Counted from the stretch's first letter, positions 25,485 to 35,419 are shown. The stretch is DNA of 64,000 bases from Frigoriglobus tundricola (GCF_013128195.2 NZ_CP053452.2:4836001-4900000); one strand, 5' to 3'. The notes: a model not told the origin generated them from the sequence alone. Numbers and translations: made by a program.

Positions 25485-28133
25485 TCACTTCTTCTCACGA
25501 TCCCTCCAGAACTCGGCCGCCGGCTTCGTGTTGATGCTGGCGAGCATCGGGAACGAGCGGAGGAACTCGAGGTCCTGGTCGGATCGGACGTCCAGTTCGA
25601 TCGCGACCAGCGGCATCCCGCGGAGAACCGTCAGGTCGGTGACCGGGCTGCCGTCCACGGAGACGCGCGCCAGTTGGGAACCCCGGATCGGGGTCAGATC
25701 ACGAACCCGCGTGTTTTTGATGACCAGCGTGTCGAGTTCGGCCCCGTTCAGGGGGGACAGGTCTTCGACCTCCGTCGAACTCAGGCACACGCTCCGGAGC
25801 GGCAGCCCGCGCAACGGCGCGATGTCGAGCTTCGTGCCCATCCCGCCACAGGTGAGGACCCGCAGCGGCATCCCCTCCAGGGGCGACAGGTCGGTACCCT
25901 GGAAGCCCCACACCTCCAACTTCTCCAGCCGCATTCCCCGGAGCGGGCCGAGATCGCTCAGTACCAAGTCGTTGTTGAGGACCAGTTCGCGCAGCGGGAG
26001 CCCCTTGAGCGGCGACAGATCGGTCACGCTGCTGTCCCAGATGCGGACCGATTCGAGGTGGGGGAGCAAGCGAACGGGCGACAGGTCGCGGAGCGGCTTG
26101 GCGTCGTCGATCGCCAGACCGGTGACCCGGCCGCCGGTTATGGTCGGGACGATCGGGGCGAGCAGATCGGGGTTCAGGCGCCGGAGTTCCGTACTGAACA
26201 CGTCGACCTGCTGATCGGGCGCGAGGTCCGGGTCATAAACGCGGGTGCATTCCGGAGCCGGAACCCGGGCCAGCCGGAACCCGGCCCCCTCGTACCGGGC
26301 TTCCGCCCAGGCGTTCGGTCGGGTTCTGGCGCGACACGCTTCGGGCGCGTCCCTCCAGAACCCGCCGCGAATGGCGCACTGCCAGCCCCCCGCGGTTAGA
26401 ACGAGGTCGTCGCACAGCTCGAACGCGTTACCGTGCATGTCGTGGAGGCCCAGGCGGTTGGGCGGGTACGAGCCGACCGGGCACGGCCGCCGGAGGCCGG
26501 TGGCCTGAACGTTCGCCTGGTGCGCGCCGAGCTCCCGCGCGGGGGCCGCGAGATAAAAGTCCTGCCCCAGTTCCGCCACCGGGCGGTTGGGACCGCCGCG
26601 GCACGCGTACTCCCATTCCGCGCTGCGCGGGAGCCGGTAGACCCAGCCGGGTTCCGTGACCCGCTGGTTCAGCCGCCGGACGAACTCCTGGGCCTCGGGC
26701 CACGTCACGCCCTCGACGGGGAACCGCTTGAGCGCCTCATCGGGGACGGCCGCAACCGCGTCCTTGGCCGCGCCGGTGCGCGTGAACCGCGACGGGTTGC
26801 GCCCCGGTCCCATCACCTTGTCCCATTCCTCCTGGGTCACTTCGTACGTGCCCAGGTAGAAGTCGCGGTCGATCGTGGCGAGTTCCGCCCCCGCAAAGCC
26901 GTCTCCGCCGCCCAGACGCGCGGCGCCGGCCGGAACGAGGACGAACTCGATTCCCAGGGCGTTCGTGAACTTCGGCGGGAGCGGCTCCGGTGTTACGAGC
27001 GCGTGGCCCGCGCCAACGGCGGCGGAGGTTGCCGCCGTTGGCGCGGGCCAGACGGAACCGGCGGCGAGCGCCCCGAGCGCCAGACCGGTCCCCACGAGAG
27101 CGACACCGGGCCACCGTTTCCGCCACCGGTTGCGCCGGGGCGGCACTTCGGGAACGCCGCTGCCCTCCAGTACGGCCAGATACGTCTCCATGAGGTTGGC
27201 CACTTCCGCGGCCGACTGGAACCGGTCGTCCGGGTCGCGGGCGTGGAGCTTGGCGACAATGTCGCACAACCACCGCGGCGTTTCCGGGACGATCTCCTGA
27301 ACCGGCCGGGGCGTGTCGTTCGCCACCCGTTTCAGGACCGCCAGGCTGTTGGTGGCCCGGAACGGCGGGCGCCCGCTGACCATCGTGTAGAGGACGCTGC
27401 CCAGGCTGAACAGGTCCGCCCGGTGATCGACGCGCGCGCCCTTGGCCTGCTCCGGGGCCATGTACATCGGCGTGCCGACGACCGTACCGCTCTGGGTCTG
27501 GCTGGCGTCGTCGGCGGCCTGGGCGATGCCGAAGTCGGTCAGCTTGACCCGCGGGGCGGCGCCCGGTTCCAGGAGCACGTTCGCCGGTTTGATGTCCCGG
27601 TGAACCAGCCCCGTGTCGTGCGCGGCGGCCAGCCCGCGCGCGATCTGGGCGCCGATGCGCAGGACCTCCCGCGGGTCGAGTGGACCGGACCCGTCCAGGT
27701 GGCGCTGGAGCGACCCGCCGGACACGTACTCCATCACCAGATGGGGGACGGGGTGCTCCTCGACCGCGTGGATGCAAACGACGTTCTCGTGCCGGACCGC
27801 GGCGGCGGCGCGGGCCTCGCGCACGAACCGCCGGCGGGCCGGCGAGGTCGCGGCCAGCTCCGCGGGCATCATCTTGATGGCGACGACGCGGCGCAGGTTC
27901 CGGTCGAAGGCCTTCACCACGACCCCGAACCCGCCCCGGCCGATGGTTTCCAGTATGTCGAAGTGGCCGAGCGCCGGTGCGTGCGGGGGCGCGTGAGACC
28001 CGAGGGGTACCGCCGGGACCGCCGGTTGCGGGGCGGTGGGGTGAATGACCTCGGTCTTCTGCTCGGCGTGATCGGGCTGAGCGACACCGGAACCGGGAGG
28101 GGCACCGCCGTCGGAAATATTCGACTCGCTCAC
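25485..28133 (-). CDS. Ser/Thr kinase fused to FGE-sulfatase and leucine-rich domains
   Basis: An 882-residue one-piece signalling protein. Residues about 57-315 form a Hanks-type kinase: glycine loop IGRGGFGVVVKAF, catalytic HRDIKPANVLLE, DFGIA and MAPEQA. A single membrane helix (VALVGTGLALGALAAGSVW) follows near 345. An outside domain of the formylglycine-generating/SUMF1 type comes next (about 390-645: YEVTQEEWDKVMG, RLPRSAEWEYACRG, GLHDMHGNAFELCDD, GFRLAR). Leucine-rich-like repeats (LSPLKGLPLREL, LGPLRGMRLEKL) extend to the end. The GTG start at 28133 is set by AGGAGG seven bases upstream. It divergently faces an exported repeat protein. The ligand and substrate are unknown. Confidence 0.92.
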   Translation of the reverse strand: MSESNISDGGAPPGSGVAQPDHAEQKTEVIHPTAPQPAVPAVPLGSHAPPHAPALGHFDILETIGRGGFGVVVKAFDRNLRRVVAIKMMPAELAATSPARRRFVREARAAAAVRHENVVCIHAVEEHPVPHLVMEYVSGGSLQRHLDGSGPLDPREVLRIGAQIARGLAAAHDTGLVHRDIKPANVLLEPGAAPRVKLTDFGIAQAADDASQTQSGTVVGTPMYMAPEQAKGARVDHRADLFSLGSVLYTMVSGRPPFRATNSLAVLKRVANDTPRPVQEIVPETPRWLCDIVAKLHARDPDDRFQSAAEVANLMETYLAVLEGSGVPEVPPRRNRWRKRWPGVALVGTGLALGALAAGSVWPAPTAATSAAVGAGHALVTPEPLPPKFTNALGIEFVLVPAGAARLGGGDGFAGAELATIDRDFYLGTYEVTQEEWDKVMGPGRNPSRFTRTGAAKDAVAAVPDEALKRFPVEGVTWPEAQEFVRRLNQRVTEPGWVYRLPRSAEWEYACRGGPNRPVAELGQDFYLAAPARELGAHQANVQATGLRRPCPVGSYPPNRLGLHDMHGNAFELCDDLVLTAGGWQCAIRGGFWRDAPEACRARTRPNAWAEARYEGAGFRLARVPAPECTRVYDPDLAPDQQVDVFSTELRRLNPDLLAPIVPTITGGRVTGLAIDDAKPLRDLSPVRLLPHLESVRIWDSSVTDLSPLKGLPLRELVLNNDLVLSDLGPLRGMRLEKLEVWGFQGTDLSPLEGMPLRVLTCGGMGTKLDIAPLRGLPLRSVCLSSTEVEDLSPLNGAELDTLVIKNTRVRDLTPIRGSQLARVSVDGSPVTDLTVLRGMPLVAIELDVRSDQDLEFLRSFPMLASINTKPAAEFWRDREKK

Positions 28134-28567
28134 GCGTAAGCCTCCTGAGCGTGGAGGTGCGTACCGGGATTTCATAAAGCCTAGAACGGCTTTCGAGTTC
28201 CGGCCGAACGAACCGGCCGGCCACCGAAAGCGGCGCGTGTGGCCGAGGGGCCGTTGCGGATTCGAAGCGACCACCCGCACCGCGGATGAGGCGCCGGGCC
28301 ACGCCGATCCGCTGCGGGGCGGCTCAACTCCGTGGCCGCGGTACAGCGCCCGGCGTCGGGTGCGGCTCCCGGCCGTGGCGCCCCGCCCGCTCAACCGTTC
28401 CCTTCAATTCCCTCCCCCGCGCCCGGCCCGTCCGCTTCCCACCGGCCCCTTGAACTCCCCCGGCCGGCCCGTCAGAATTCATATCTGTGGAACTATGCCG
28501 GGGGCCGAACCGTCCCAAACCGTAGGTTCACATCGTCCGCGCCCCACCCGCGCAGCTGGGAGACGCC
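28134..28567. promoter_or_regulatory. Divergent promoter region, kinase and exported repeat protein
   Basis: 434 bases without a recognisable gene between two divergent genes. A kinase ribosome site (AGGAGG, minus strand) is at 28140-28146, and TGGGAGA precedes the plus-strand ATG at 28568. No clear palindrome, RNA gene or promoter box was recognised. Confidence 0.45.
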
Positions 28568-31500
28568 ATGCCGTCCCGCACCCGGTCGTCCCGTCCGTGG
28601 CTCTGGTCCCTTCCTCTCGTGGCGCTGGCCGCCGCACCGGTCGCGGCCCAGCCCCCGTCCCCGTTGGACCTGGTCCGCGGCCTCCGGGAAAACGGTCAGG
28701 TCGATCTGGCGGTGGAGTACCTGAAGGTGCTCGAGGGCAAGCCCCTGTCCGCCGACGACAAGGCGGCGCTCCCGCTCGAACGGGCGAAGTGCATGCTGGA
28801 ATCGTCCGAAGACGAACCCGACGAGGGCACCCGGCTCGGGATCGTGGCCGAGGCCCGGGAGGGGCTGAACGACTTCCTCGCCAAGCACCCGAAGCACCCG
28901 CGGGCCGTCGAGGCGCTGCTCGCGGTCGCCAAGTTGACCGCGCTGGACGCCAAGGAGCAGTTGAACCGGGCGCGGAAGGTCGAGGTCCCGCCGCCCAGCG
29001 ACGTCCCGGCCGAAGTGGTGGCCCGCGAAGCGGCCCAGGACCGACAAAAGAGCGAAGCGAGCAAGGCCCGCCCGCTGTTCCTCGAAGCCTCCAAGCGGTT
29101 CGGCGAAGCGTCCGCGCGGCTCCGCGCCCGCCTCGAGGACAAGGCCCTCGACGCCTTCCTCCGCCGGACCCTCGAGCGCGAAGCGTTCGAGGCCGAACTC
29201 GCCAGCGGCATCAACCAGTTCAACACCGCCGAAACGTTCATGCCGGCCGGCCGCGTCACCGGGGCCGAAAAGGTCGAGCGGAACAAGTTCCTGGAACAGG
29301 CCAAAGCGACGTTCGGCAAACTGGCCAACGGGTCGCCGAGCAATCGCACGGTGTGGGTCGCCCGCGCCTGGGCGACCGAGGTCACCTTCGAGCAGGACGA
29401 CTTCAACGCCGCCGCCAACGAGGTGGCCGCCATCCTGAGGGCGCCCGTGCAGGAGGCCGAGGAGGGCAAGCGGCTGGCCCAGTTCTTTCAGCTCCGCCGC
29501 AATTACCTCGCCGCGCTCGGTGAGCGGAGCAAGTCCAAGGTCGAGGCCAGCCTGAAAGAGGGGGAGATCTGGCTCAAGACCTACGCCCCCCAGCGGGTCA
29601 AGCCGACGCCCGAAGTGTTCGCCGTTCGCTACTACCGCGCCCGCCTCCTCCAGACGCTCGCCGAATCGAACGCCCCGGCGGCGAAAGACGGCAAACCCGC
29701 TCCCCTCAACAACCTCGCCCGCGCCCAGCTCAAAGAGGCCGAGGGGCTGTACCGGGTGCTGGCCCAGTCCGACAACGATTTCACCGCCCGCGCCAGCCGC
29801 CAGCGCATGGCCGTCGTGCGGCGGCTGCTGGGCGAGGCCGACCAGCCGGTCGCGTCGTACACGTCGTTCGAGACGGCCCAGCTGGCGTCCCTCATCCAAA
29901 TGAGCAAGCTGGCGGCCGAGGAGGCCAAGGTGCCGGCGGACGCGAAGCGGGTCAAGGACCTGCGGCTCGCGACCCTCGCCCTGTTGGAGCGCGCACGCGA
30001 CCTGGCGGCCCCGACCGACAGCCCGGCCGACGTGACCGACGTGCTCCTGCGGCTCATCTACTTCTACCAGCTCACCGACCAGCCGTACCAGGCCGCCGTC
30101 CTGGGCGAGCACGTCGCCCAAACGGCCAGGGCCGGCGGGAAGGCGGCGGTGGCCGGGCTCCTCGGCCTGAACGGGTACGTCGCCGCCGGCACGCGGGTGA
30201 AGGGCGACGACCCCGACGCGGTGGCCGCCGCCCGGAAGGTCGATCGCGAGCGGGCCATCACCCTGGCCCGGTTCCTCGACGAGCGGTACCCCAACGACAA
30301 CGCCACCGACGCCGCCCGCCACCGCCTCGCCCTGATGCTCGCGGAGGAGAAGCGCTACCCCGAGGCGTTCGAGGCGGTCATCAAGGTCCGCCCGGGGTTC
30401 CCTCAGATCACCAGCGTCCGGCTGCTCGAGGGCTACCTGGCGGGGCAGATCATCAACGCGAGGGCCGAGGAGGGCCAGGACCCGCCCGTGCCCGCCGCGA
30501 AAAAGGCGGAGGTCTTCCGGCGCGCGGTCGCCGATCTGGCGCGGGTGAGCAAACCGGCCCCCGGCGCCGGCCGGGACGAGGTCCACGGGTACCTGTCCGC
30601 CCGCTGCCGGATGGCGGCGCTGCTCTTCGCGCAGGGCCGCGCGGACGCCGCCGCCGAGGCCGCCGGCCCCGGCTACAACCAGGCCCTCACGATCGCCGAG
30701 GAGGTCATCGCCAACGTCCCCACGTTCGACGCGCTGGTCACCGAGTCGGGCGGCACGAAGAAGCCGAACGTGGACGGGCTGGAGCTGCTCATGCTGGCGC
30801 AGGACGCCTACTCACGGGCGGTCTACCTCCGCGCCCGCGCCCTGATCGCCGCCGGGGACAAGGCGCCCCCCGCGGAGCGGCAGCAGAAGTTCGCCGAAGC
30901 GGAAAAGGCGCTCGCCCCGATCCTGGAGAGCGTCAAGACCGCCGGCCCGCTGTTCGTGGGGCCGATCAAGGCGTGGGCCGAGGGGCGCGGCGACCGGCTC
31001 GACCCGTCCAAGCCGGACGGCGAGGACAACCGCGACCCCCACCCCGTCGCCGTGCTCAAGGCCCGCGTGGCGCAACTGGCCGCCGCCGTGGACAAGACCC
31101 GCGTCGAGGTCGTGCTGGCCGGGTTCCGGCTCAAGGTGAAAGAGGCCAAGGCGGCCGAGGCGTCCGACCTGCTCGACCTGATGGTCAAGGCCGGCGGCAC
31201 GATCGAGGACAACCTGCCGGTGCTGGAGCTCTTGAGCCGCGAGATGGCGGCGCAGATGAGCGCCTACCGCAAGCAGGGCCGGGCCGCCGAGGCCGACGCC
31301 CTCGGCGCCGGCCTCGCGGTGCTGCTCAAGAAGTTCTCGACCGTGCCGAAGCTGACCCCGCAGACGCTCCTGTTCCTCGGCCAGACGCTCCAGGCGATCG
31401 GGGAGAACGAAAAGGCCACCGAGGCGCTGAAGAAGGTCCCGGCCCCGGACCTGGCCGACTGGGACAAGAAGAAGCCGGAGGACTTCCCGGCCGAACTGCG

Positions 31501-32119
31501 CGGGAAGATCAAGGACCAGATCAACGCGTACTCCGCGGCGCAACTGAGCCTGGCCCGCGCGCTCCGCGAGAGCGGCAAGCCCGACGAGGCCGAGAAGATG
31601 CTGCTGGCCATCATCGGCACGAACGAGAAGAAGGGGTGGGGGCACGGCCGGCTGTACTTCCGCCGCGAGCTCGCGCTGGTGTACGAGACCCGGGGCGGGG
31701 CGGCGACCGACGCGGCCGCGGCCAAGGCCGAATGGAACAAGGCGGTCAAGGAGTGGACGACGCTGTTCCAGTTGCACCGGAACAACATTCAGGCGCTGCC
31801 CAAGGGCGCGGCCCCGGCCCTCGTGACCCAGGCCCGCAACGCCTTCGCCGACGCCTACTTCGACGTCCAGCGGTGCGGGGTGCGGGCCAACGAGAAGCTC
31901 CTCAACCCGAACGCTCCCGCCCAGGCGGCGCGGCTCCAGAAGGCCTACGAGGACGCGGGCAAGCGGTTCGTGGACATGGAGAAACAGATCCCGGCCGGCG
32001 AATGGGAGCCCGAGGTCCAGCACCGGTACGCCGACTTCCTCAAGGACGTGCCCCCGGCAATGGCCGCGTACAAGGCCGCCGGCGGCAAGACGTTCCTGGA
32101 GCGGATGCCGGTCCCGTGA
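28568..32119 (+). CDS. Large exported helical-repeat (TPR-like) protein
   Basis: A 1183-residue protein with a signal peptide (WLWSLPLVALAAAPVAAQ, cut near residue 27). The mature part is almost entirely alpha-helical, with many short helix pairs rich in Ala, Glu, Lys and Leu, e.g. DLVRGLRENGQVDLAVEYLKVLEGKP and SLARALRESGKPDEAEKMLLAIIG. This fits tetratricopeptide-type repeats, so a role in periplasmic or envelope protein assembly is likely. There is no catalytic motif. The related exported protein at 32361 lies downstream in the same direction. Confidence 0.82.
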   Translation: MPSRTRSSRPWLWSLPLVALAAAPVAAQPPSPLDLVRGLRENGQVDLAVEYLKVLEGKPLSADDKAALPLERAKCMLESSEDEPDEGTRLGIVAEAREGLNDFLAKHPKHPRAVEALLAVAKLTALDAKEQLNRARKVEVPPPSDVPAEVVAREAAQDRQKSEASKARPLFLEASKRFGEASARLRARLEDKALDAFLRRTLEREAFEAELASGINQFNTAETFMPAGRVTGAEKVERNKFLEQAKATFGKLANGSPSNRTVWVARAWATEVTFEQDDFNAAANEVAAILRAPVQEAEEGKRLAQFFQLRRNYLAALGERSKSKVEASLKEGEIWLKTYAPQRVKPTPEVFAVRYYRARLLQTLAESNAPAAKDGKPAPLNNLARAQLKEAEGLYRVLAQSDNDFTARASRQRMAVVRRLLGEADQPVASYTSFETAQLASLIQMSKLAAEEAKVPADAKRVKDLRLATLALLERARDLAAPTDSPADVTDVLLRLIYFYQLTDQPYQAAVLGEHVAQTARAGGKAAVAGLLGLNGYVAAGTRVKGDDPDAVAAARKVDRERAITLARFLDERYPNDNATDAARHRLALMLAEEKRYPEAFEAVIKVRPGFPQITSVRLLEGYLAGQIINARAEEGQDPPVPAAKKAEVFRRAVADLARVSKPAPGAGRDEVHGYLSARCRMAALLFAQGRADAAAEAAGPGYNQALTIAEEVIANVPTFDALVTESGGTKKPNVDGLELLMLAQDAYSRAVYLRARALIAAGDKAPPAERQQKFAEAEKALAPILESVKTAGPLFVGPIKAWAEGRGDRLDPSKPDGEDNRDPHPVAVLKARVAQLAAAVDKTRVEVVLAGFRLKVKEAKAAEASDLLDLMVKAGGTIEDNLPVLELLSREMAAQMSAYRKQGRAAEADALGAGLAVLLKKFSTVPKLTPQTLLFLGQTLQAIGENEKATEALKKVPAPDLADWDKKKPEDFPAELRGKIKDQINAYSAAQLSLARALRESGKPDEAEKMLLAIIGTNEKKGWGHGRLYFRRELALVYETRGGAATDAAAAKAEWNKAVKEWTTLFQLHRNNIQALPKGAAPALVTQARNAFADAYFDVQRCGVRANEKLLNPNAPAQAARLQKAYEDAGKRFVDMEKQIPAGEWEPEVQHRYADFLKDVPPAMAAYKAAGGKTFLERMPVP

Positions 32120-32174
32120 CCGGGTACGTTTGCCCGCTACGGCAATTCGGCACGAACGGTTTTCTCGGGTGGCC

Positions 32175-32272
32175 GACCGTCTCCGACGGTCGGTGGTTAC
32201 ACCGTAGGTGTTGCGACGCGGTTCCCGAAGAGCTTCACGCGCTGCGTCGCGGTCACTGTCGGAGACAGTGAC
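32175..32272. repeat. Two small palindromes between exported repeat proteins
   Basis: GACCGTCTCCGACGGTC (32175-32191) and GTCACTGTCGGAGACAGTGAC (32252-32272), flanked outward by TTTTCTCGGGTGG and CCGCCCGAAAAAA, which are roughly inverted. The whole looks like one composite inverted repeat between the two exported genes. Confidence 0.65.
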
Positions 32273-32360
32273 CCGCCCGAAAAAATCGCCCGAACCGATA
32301 CCCACCCAATACAGAACACCGTCACCCGATACCTCACCCTCTCCACCTAGGAACCCACCG

Positions 32361-33440
32361 ATGATGCGTCAGGCGATCCGCGGGCTCGTGCTGCTGGGGC
32401 TACTCGCACTGCTCGCCGATTCTCCCGCCCGCGCTCAGAACGCGGTCCCCGACAAGGTCACCGTCCGCGACCGGAAGGACGGCACGATCAAGACCGTTGA
32501 GGGCCAGTTCCGGGTCGGCCCGGCCGGGTTCCAGGTGTTCAGCGGCGAGAAGCTCGACAAGGTGGCGGCCACGGTCGCGCCGGACGACGTCGTGAAGGTC
32601 GCCATCGGCGACCTCGCCGGGGTGGACCGCCCGGTCATCAGCGGCCTCAACACCAAGGAGGACCAGAAGGACTACGACGCGGTCCGCACCGGGTACCTGG
32701 ACCTGTTCAAGAAGTCCTCCGCGGCGCCGGACCGGACCAAGCGGTACCTGAAGTTCAAGGCGGTGCTGGCCGGGAGCAAGATCGTGGATGGCCTCGACGC
32801 CGACAAGGGGTGGAAGGAAAAGGCGGACGCCGCCATCACGGAATGGAAGGACTACCTGACCGATTTTCCGACCGGCTGGGAGCAGTGGCCGGCGGTGCGG
32901 GCCAGCACCCGCCTCCAGATCGAGCGCGGCAAGTACGAGGACGCGTCCCGCTCCTGGGGCCGGCTGGCCAAGAGCCCCGAGCTGCCGCCCGATGCCAAGC
33001 TCGAGGCGGCGCTGCAGGAGATCGACCTCCAGATCCGCGCGAAGAAGTACCCCGCGGCGCTCGGCCCCGCGGGCGACCTGCTCAAGTCCGCGTCCGGCGC
33101 AAAAAAGGACCGGCTGGTCATCTACGAGATCGCCGCGCGGGCCGGCAGCGACGGCAAGCCGCTCGACGGGATCGACAAGATCAAGGCCGAGATGAACAAG
33201 ACCAAGGACGCGTCGGTCCACACGACCGGGTTCTCGATGCTGGGCGAACTGTACCTCGCCGGCGGCAAGCCGCGGGACGCGCTGTGGGAGTTCGCGATGG
33301 TGGAAACGGTGCTGAACCAGGACAAGGACGAGGTGTTCAAGGCCGTGTCGCGGCTGGCCGAGATATTCGAGGCGTCGGGGGACAAGGACCAGGAGCCCCG
33401 GTACCGCGAGAAGCTCAAACGGCTCCGCGCCGCGTTCTGA
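32361..33440 (+). CDS. Exported helical-repeat protein
   Basis: A 359-residue protein with a signal peptide (GLVLLGLLALLADSPARA, about residues 8-25). A short beta-like start (DKVTVRDRKDGTIKTVEGQFRV) is followed by tetratricopeptide-like helix pairs (YLDLFKKSSAAPDRTKRYLKFKAVL, GKPRDALWEFAMVETVL). The ATG at 32361 was chosen because the signal peptide begins there. It lies downstream of the large exported repeat protein and may belong to the same process. Function unknown. Confidence 0.8.
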   Translation: MMRQAIRGLVLLGLLALLADSPARAQNAVPDKVTVRDRKDGTIKTVEGQFRVGPAGFQVFSGEKLDKVAATVAPDDVVKVAIGDLAGVDRPVISGLNTKEDQKDYDAVRTGYLDLFKKSSAAPDRTKRYLKFKAVLAGSKIVDGLDADKGWKEKADAAITEWKDYLTDFPTGWEQWPAVRASTRLQIERGKYEDASRSWGRLAKSPELPPDAKLEAALQEIDLQIRAKKYPAALGPAGDLLKSASGAKKDRLVIYEIAARAGSDGKPLDGIDKIKAEMNKTKDASVHTTGFSMLGELYLAGGKPRDALWEFAMVETVLNQDKDEVFKAVSRLAEIFEASGDKDQEPRYREKLKRLRAAF

Positions 33441-33479
33441 TACGCCACCGTGCCGAGGAGTAACGGCGGGGGTGTTTTT

Positions 33480-33540
33480 GCCCTTTCCCGTGGCGAGGGC
33501 GGTGCCCGCAGGGGTCACCGCCCTCGCCACGGGAAAGGGC
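33480..33540. repeat. Perfect 25-bp palindrome upstream of Gfo/Idh/MocA gene
   Basis: Arms GCCCTTTCCCGTGGCGAGGG... (33480-33504) and its exact complement (33516-33540) with an 11-base loop. It lies in the 342-base gap (33441-33782) between the exported repeat protein and the oxidoreductase; the rest of that gap is GC-rich with no gene. It may end the upstream transcript. Confidence 0.85.
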
Positions 33541-33782
33541 GAGACGAGACCAACGGTGCCCTTCAACCCGATTGCGTATCACGCGCGGGGGGGCCGCCCC
33601 CTACGGATTGGGAAACCCGGGGGGGCGGGCAATTCCGGATGGATTTTCCATTCCGGGGGCCACGGCCCCCGCTCCGCGATTCGCCGTTTCTCGTTGCCCG
33701 CCGGTGGCGTCTGACCTACACTCACTGCGCGATCCCCCGACTTCCGGACGCTCGCCCCCACTCACCACTCGGAGACTCCCAC

Positions 33783-35192
33783 ATGGCTCGTCGGATGACC
33801 CGGCGGCAGGTACTCGCCGCATCGGCCGCCAGTCTCGGCTATCTCCACGTCGCCCCCGCGGTTTCGTTGGCGCGCGTGTACCGCGCCAACGAGAAGCTCC
33901 ACGTCGCCGGCATCGGCATCGGCGGCAAGGGGTCGAGCGACATCGACCAGGCCGGCAACCTGATGGAAGTCGTCGCCCTGTGCGACGTGGACTCCGACCA
34001 CATCGGCTCGAAGCTCAAGAAGTGGCCGTCCGCCAAGACCTTTTCCGACTACCGCAAACTGTTCGACGACACCGCGCTGCTGAAGACCGTCGACGCCGTC
34101 ACCGTCTCCACGCCCGACCACAACCACACCGTCCCGAGCGTCCTGGCGATGCGGGCCGGGAAGCACGTGTACTGCCAGAAGCCGCTGACGCACGACGTGT
34201 ACGAAGCGCACCTGATGCGGGCCGAGGCGAAGAAGAACAAGGTCTGCACCCAGATGGGCAACCAGGGCACCGCGGCCAACGGCCTGCGGCGCGCGGTCGA
34301 GCTCATCCGCGGCGGCGAACTGGGCGAGGTGACCGCGGTTCACGTCTGGACGAACCGCCCGGTGTGGCCGCAGGCCCCGAAGATCGTGAAGCGGCCGGAG
34401 GCGACCCCGGTGCCCGGGGGGCTGGACTGGGACTCGTGGCTCGGCGTCGCCCCGGACCGTCCGTACTCCGGGGCGAACGGCAAGCTCCGCGGCGGCCCGT
34501 ACCACGACTTCAGCTGGCGCGGGTTCTGGGACTTCGGCACCGGCGCCATCGGCGACATGGCCTGCCACACCGCGAACATGGCGTTCATGGCCCTCAACCT
34601 GGCCCACCCGACCAAGGTGACCGGCGAGGCCGGCGACCTCAACGACGAAACGTGCCCGAGCTGGGCGCGGGTGCAACTCGGCTTCCCGGCCCGCGACAAG
34701 CAACCGGCCGTCACCCTGCACTGGTACGAGGGCCGGAAGGACAACAAGAAGGTGCTCCCGCCGGAGGAACTGGTCAAGCAGGCGACCGACCTCTCGAAGG
34801 CCAAGCTGGTGGACAGCGGGTCCATCGTCGTCGGTTCGAAGGGCTTCGCGTACTCGCCCGACGACTACGGGGCGACCGTGTACTTCAGCACGGGTAAGAA
34901 GACCGACGACAAGACGAAGCCGGAGACCCTGCCGGTCAACAACAAGGGGGACCAGGGGCAGAAGAACGAGTGGGTGGAGGCGATCAAGGCCGGCAAGCCG
35001 GAACTGGCGCTGGCGAACTTCGACTACGGCGGCCTGCTGACCGCGGCCTTCCTGCTGGGCAACGTGGCGATCCGCACGGGCAAGCCGTTCAACTTCGACG
35101 GGGCGAAGTGCGCCGCGGACATCAAGGAAGCCGCCCCGCTGATCCGCCGCGCGTACCGCAAGGGCTGGGACCTGATCGGCTACAACGCCTGA
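33783..35192 (+). CDS. Gfo/Idh/MocA family oxidoreductase with Tat signal
   Basis: A 469-residue exported NAD(P)-dependent oxidoreductase. The N-terminus has a twin-arginine signal (RRMTRRQVLAASAASLG). The Rossmann start GIGIGGKGSSD is near residue 40, and the family motif is YCQKPLTHDVYEAHLM (in place of EKP). The C-terminal half carries the substrate domain (WDFGTGAIGDMACHTANMAFMAL near 255). These enzymes act on sugars or inositols, often in planctomycete polysaccharide breakdown; the substrate here is unknown. It is the last gene before a strong terminator hairpin. Confidence 0.92.
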   Translation: MARRMTRRQVLAASAASLGYLHVAPAVSLARVYRANEKLHVAGIGIGGKGSSDIDQAGNLMEVVALCDVDSDHIGSKLKKWPSAKTFSDYRKLFDDTALLKTVDAVTVSTPDHNHTVPSVLAMRAGKHVYCQKPLTHDVYEAHLMRAEAKKNKVCTQMGNQGTAANGLRRAVELIRGGELGEVTAVHVWTNRPVWPQAPKIVKRPEATPVPGGLDWDSWLGVAPDRPYSGANGKLRGGPYHDFSWRGFWDFGTGAIGDMACHTANMAFMALNLAHPTKVTGEAGDLNDETCPSWARVQLGFPARDKQPAVTLHWYEGRKDNKKVLPPEELVKQATDLSKAKLVDSGSIVVGSKGFAYSPDDYGATVYFSTGKKTDDKTKPETLPVNNKGDQGQKNEWVEAIKAGKPELALANFDYGGLLTAAFLLGNVAIRTGKPFNFDGAKCAADIKEAAPLIRRAYRKGWDLIGYNA

Positions 35193-35200
35193 GCCGCGTT

Positions 35201-35260
35201 CCGCAGCGAAACACGAGACGCCCGCCGGACCACCGGCGGGCGTCTCGTGTTTCGCTGCGG
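35201..35260. terminator. Perfect 28-bp stem terminator
   Basis: Arms at 35201-35228 and 35233-35260 are exact complements (starting CCGCAGCGAAACACGAGACG) around a four-base ACCA loop. It starts 8 bases after the Gfo/Idh/MocA stop and lies between convergent genes. The unusual stem length suggests it is a repeat element used as terminator. Confidence 0.85.
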
Positions 35261-35324
35261 CCGATCGGTGTCATACGCAATCGTGTTGATTCGCGCTCGT
35301 GCCGGCGGTCGGTGCGGGGCTTCT

Positions 35325-35394
35325 TCTGTAGCCGGCCGCTGTGAGGCCGGTGCGACACGATTGCCAAGGCACCGGCCCCTGTGGGGCCGGCTCC
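35325..35394. repeat. Palindrome of the TAGCCGGCC...GGCCGGTGC family
   Basis: AGCCGGCCGCTGTGAGGCCGGTGC is followed by GCACCGGCCCCTGTGGGGCCGGCT, two inverted copies around a short spacer. It lies between convergent genes, after the 28-bp hairpin. Confidence 0.65.
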
Positions 35395-35419
35395 AGTAAA
35401 AAATCCAGACGATCCCGCA

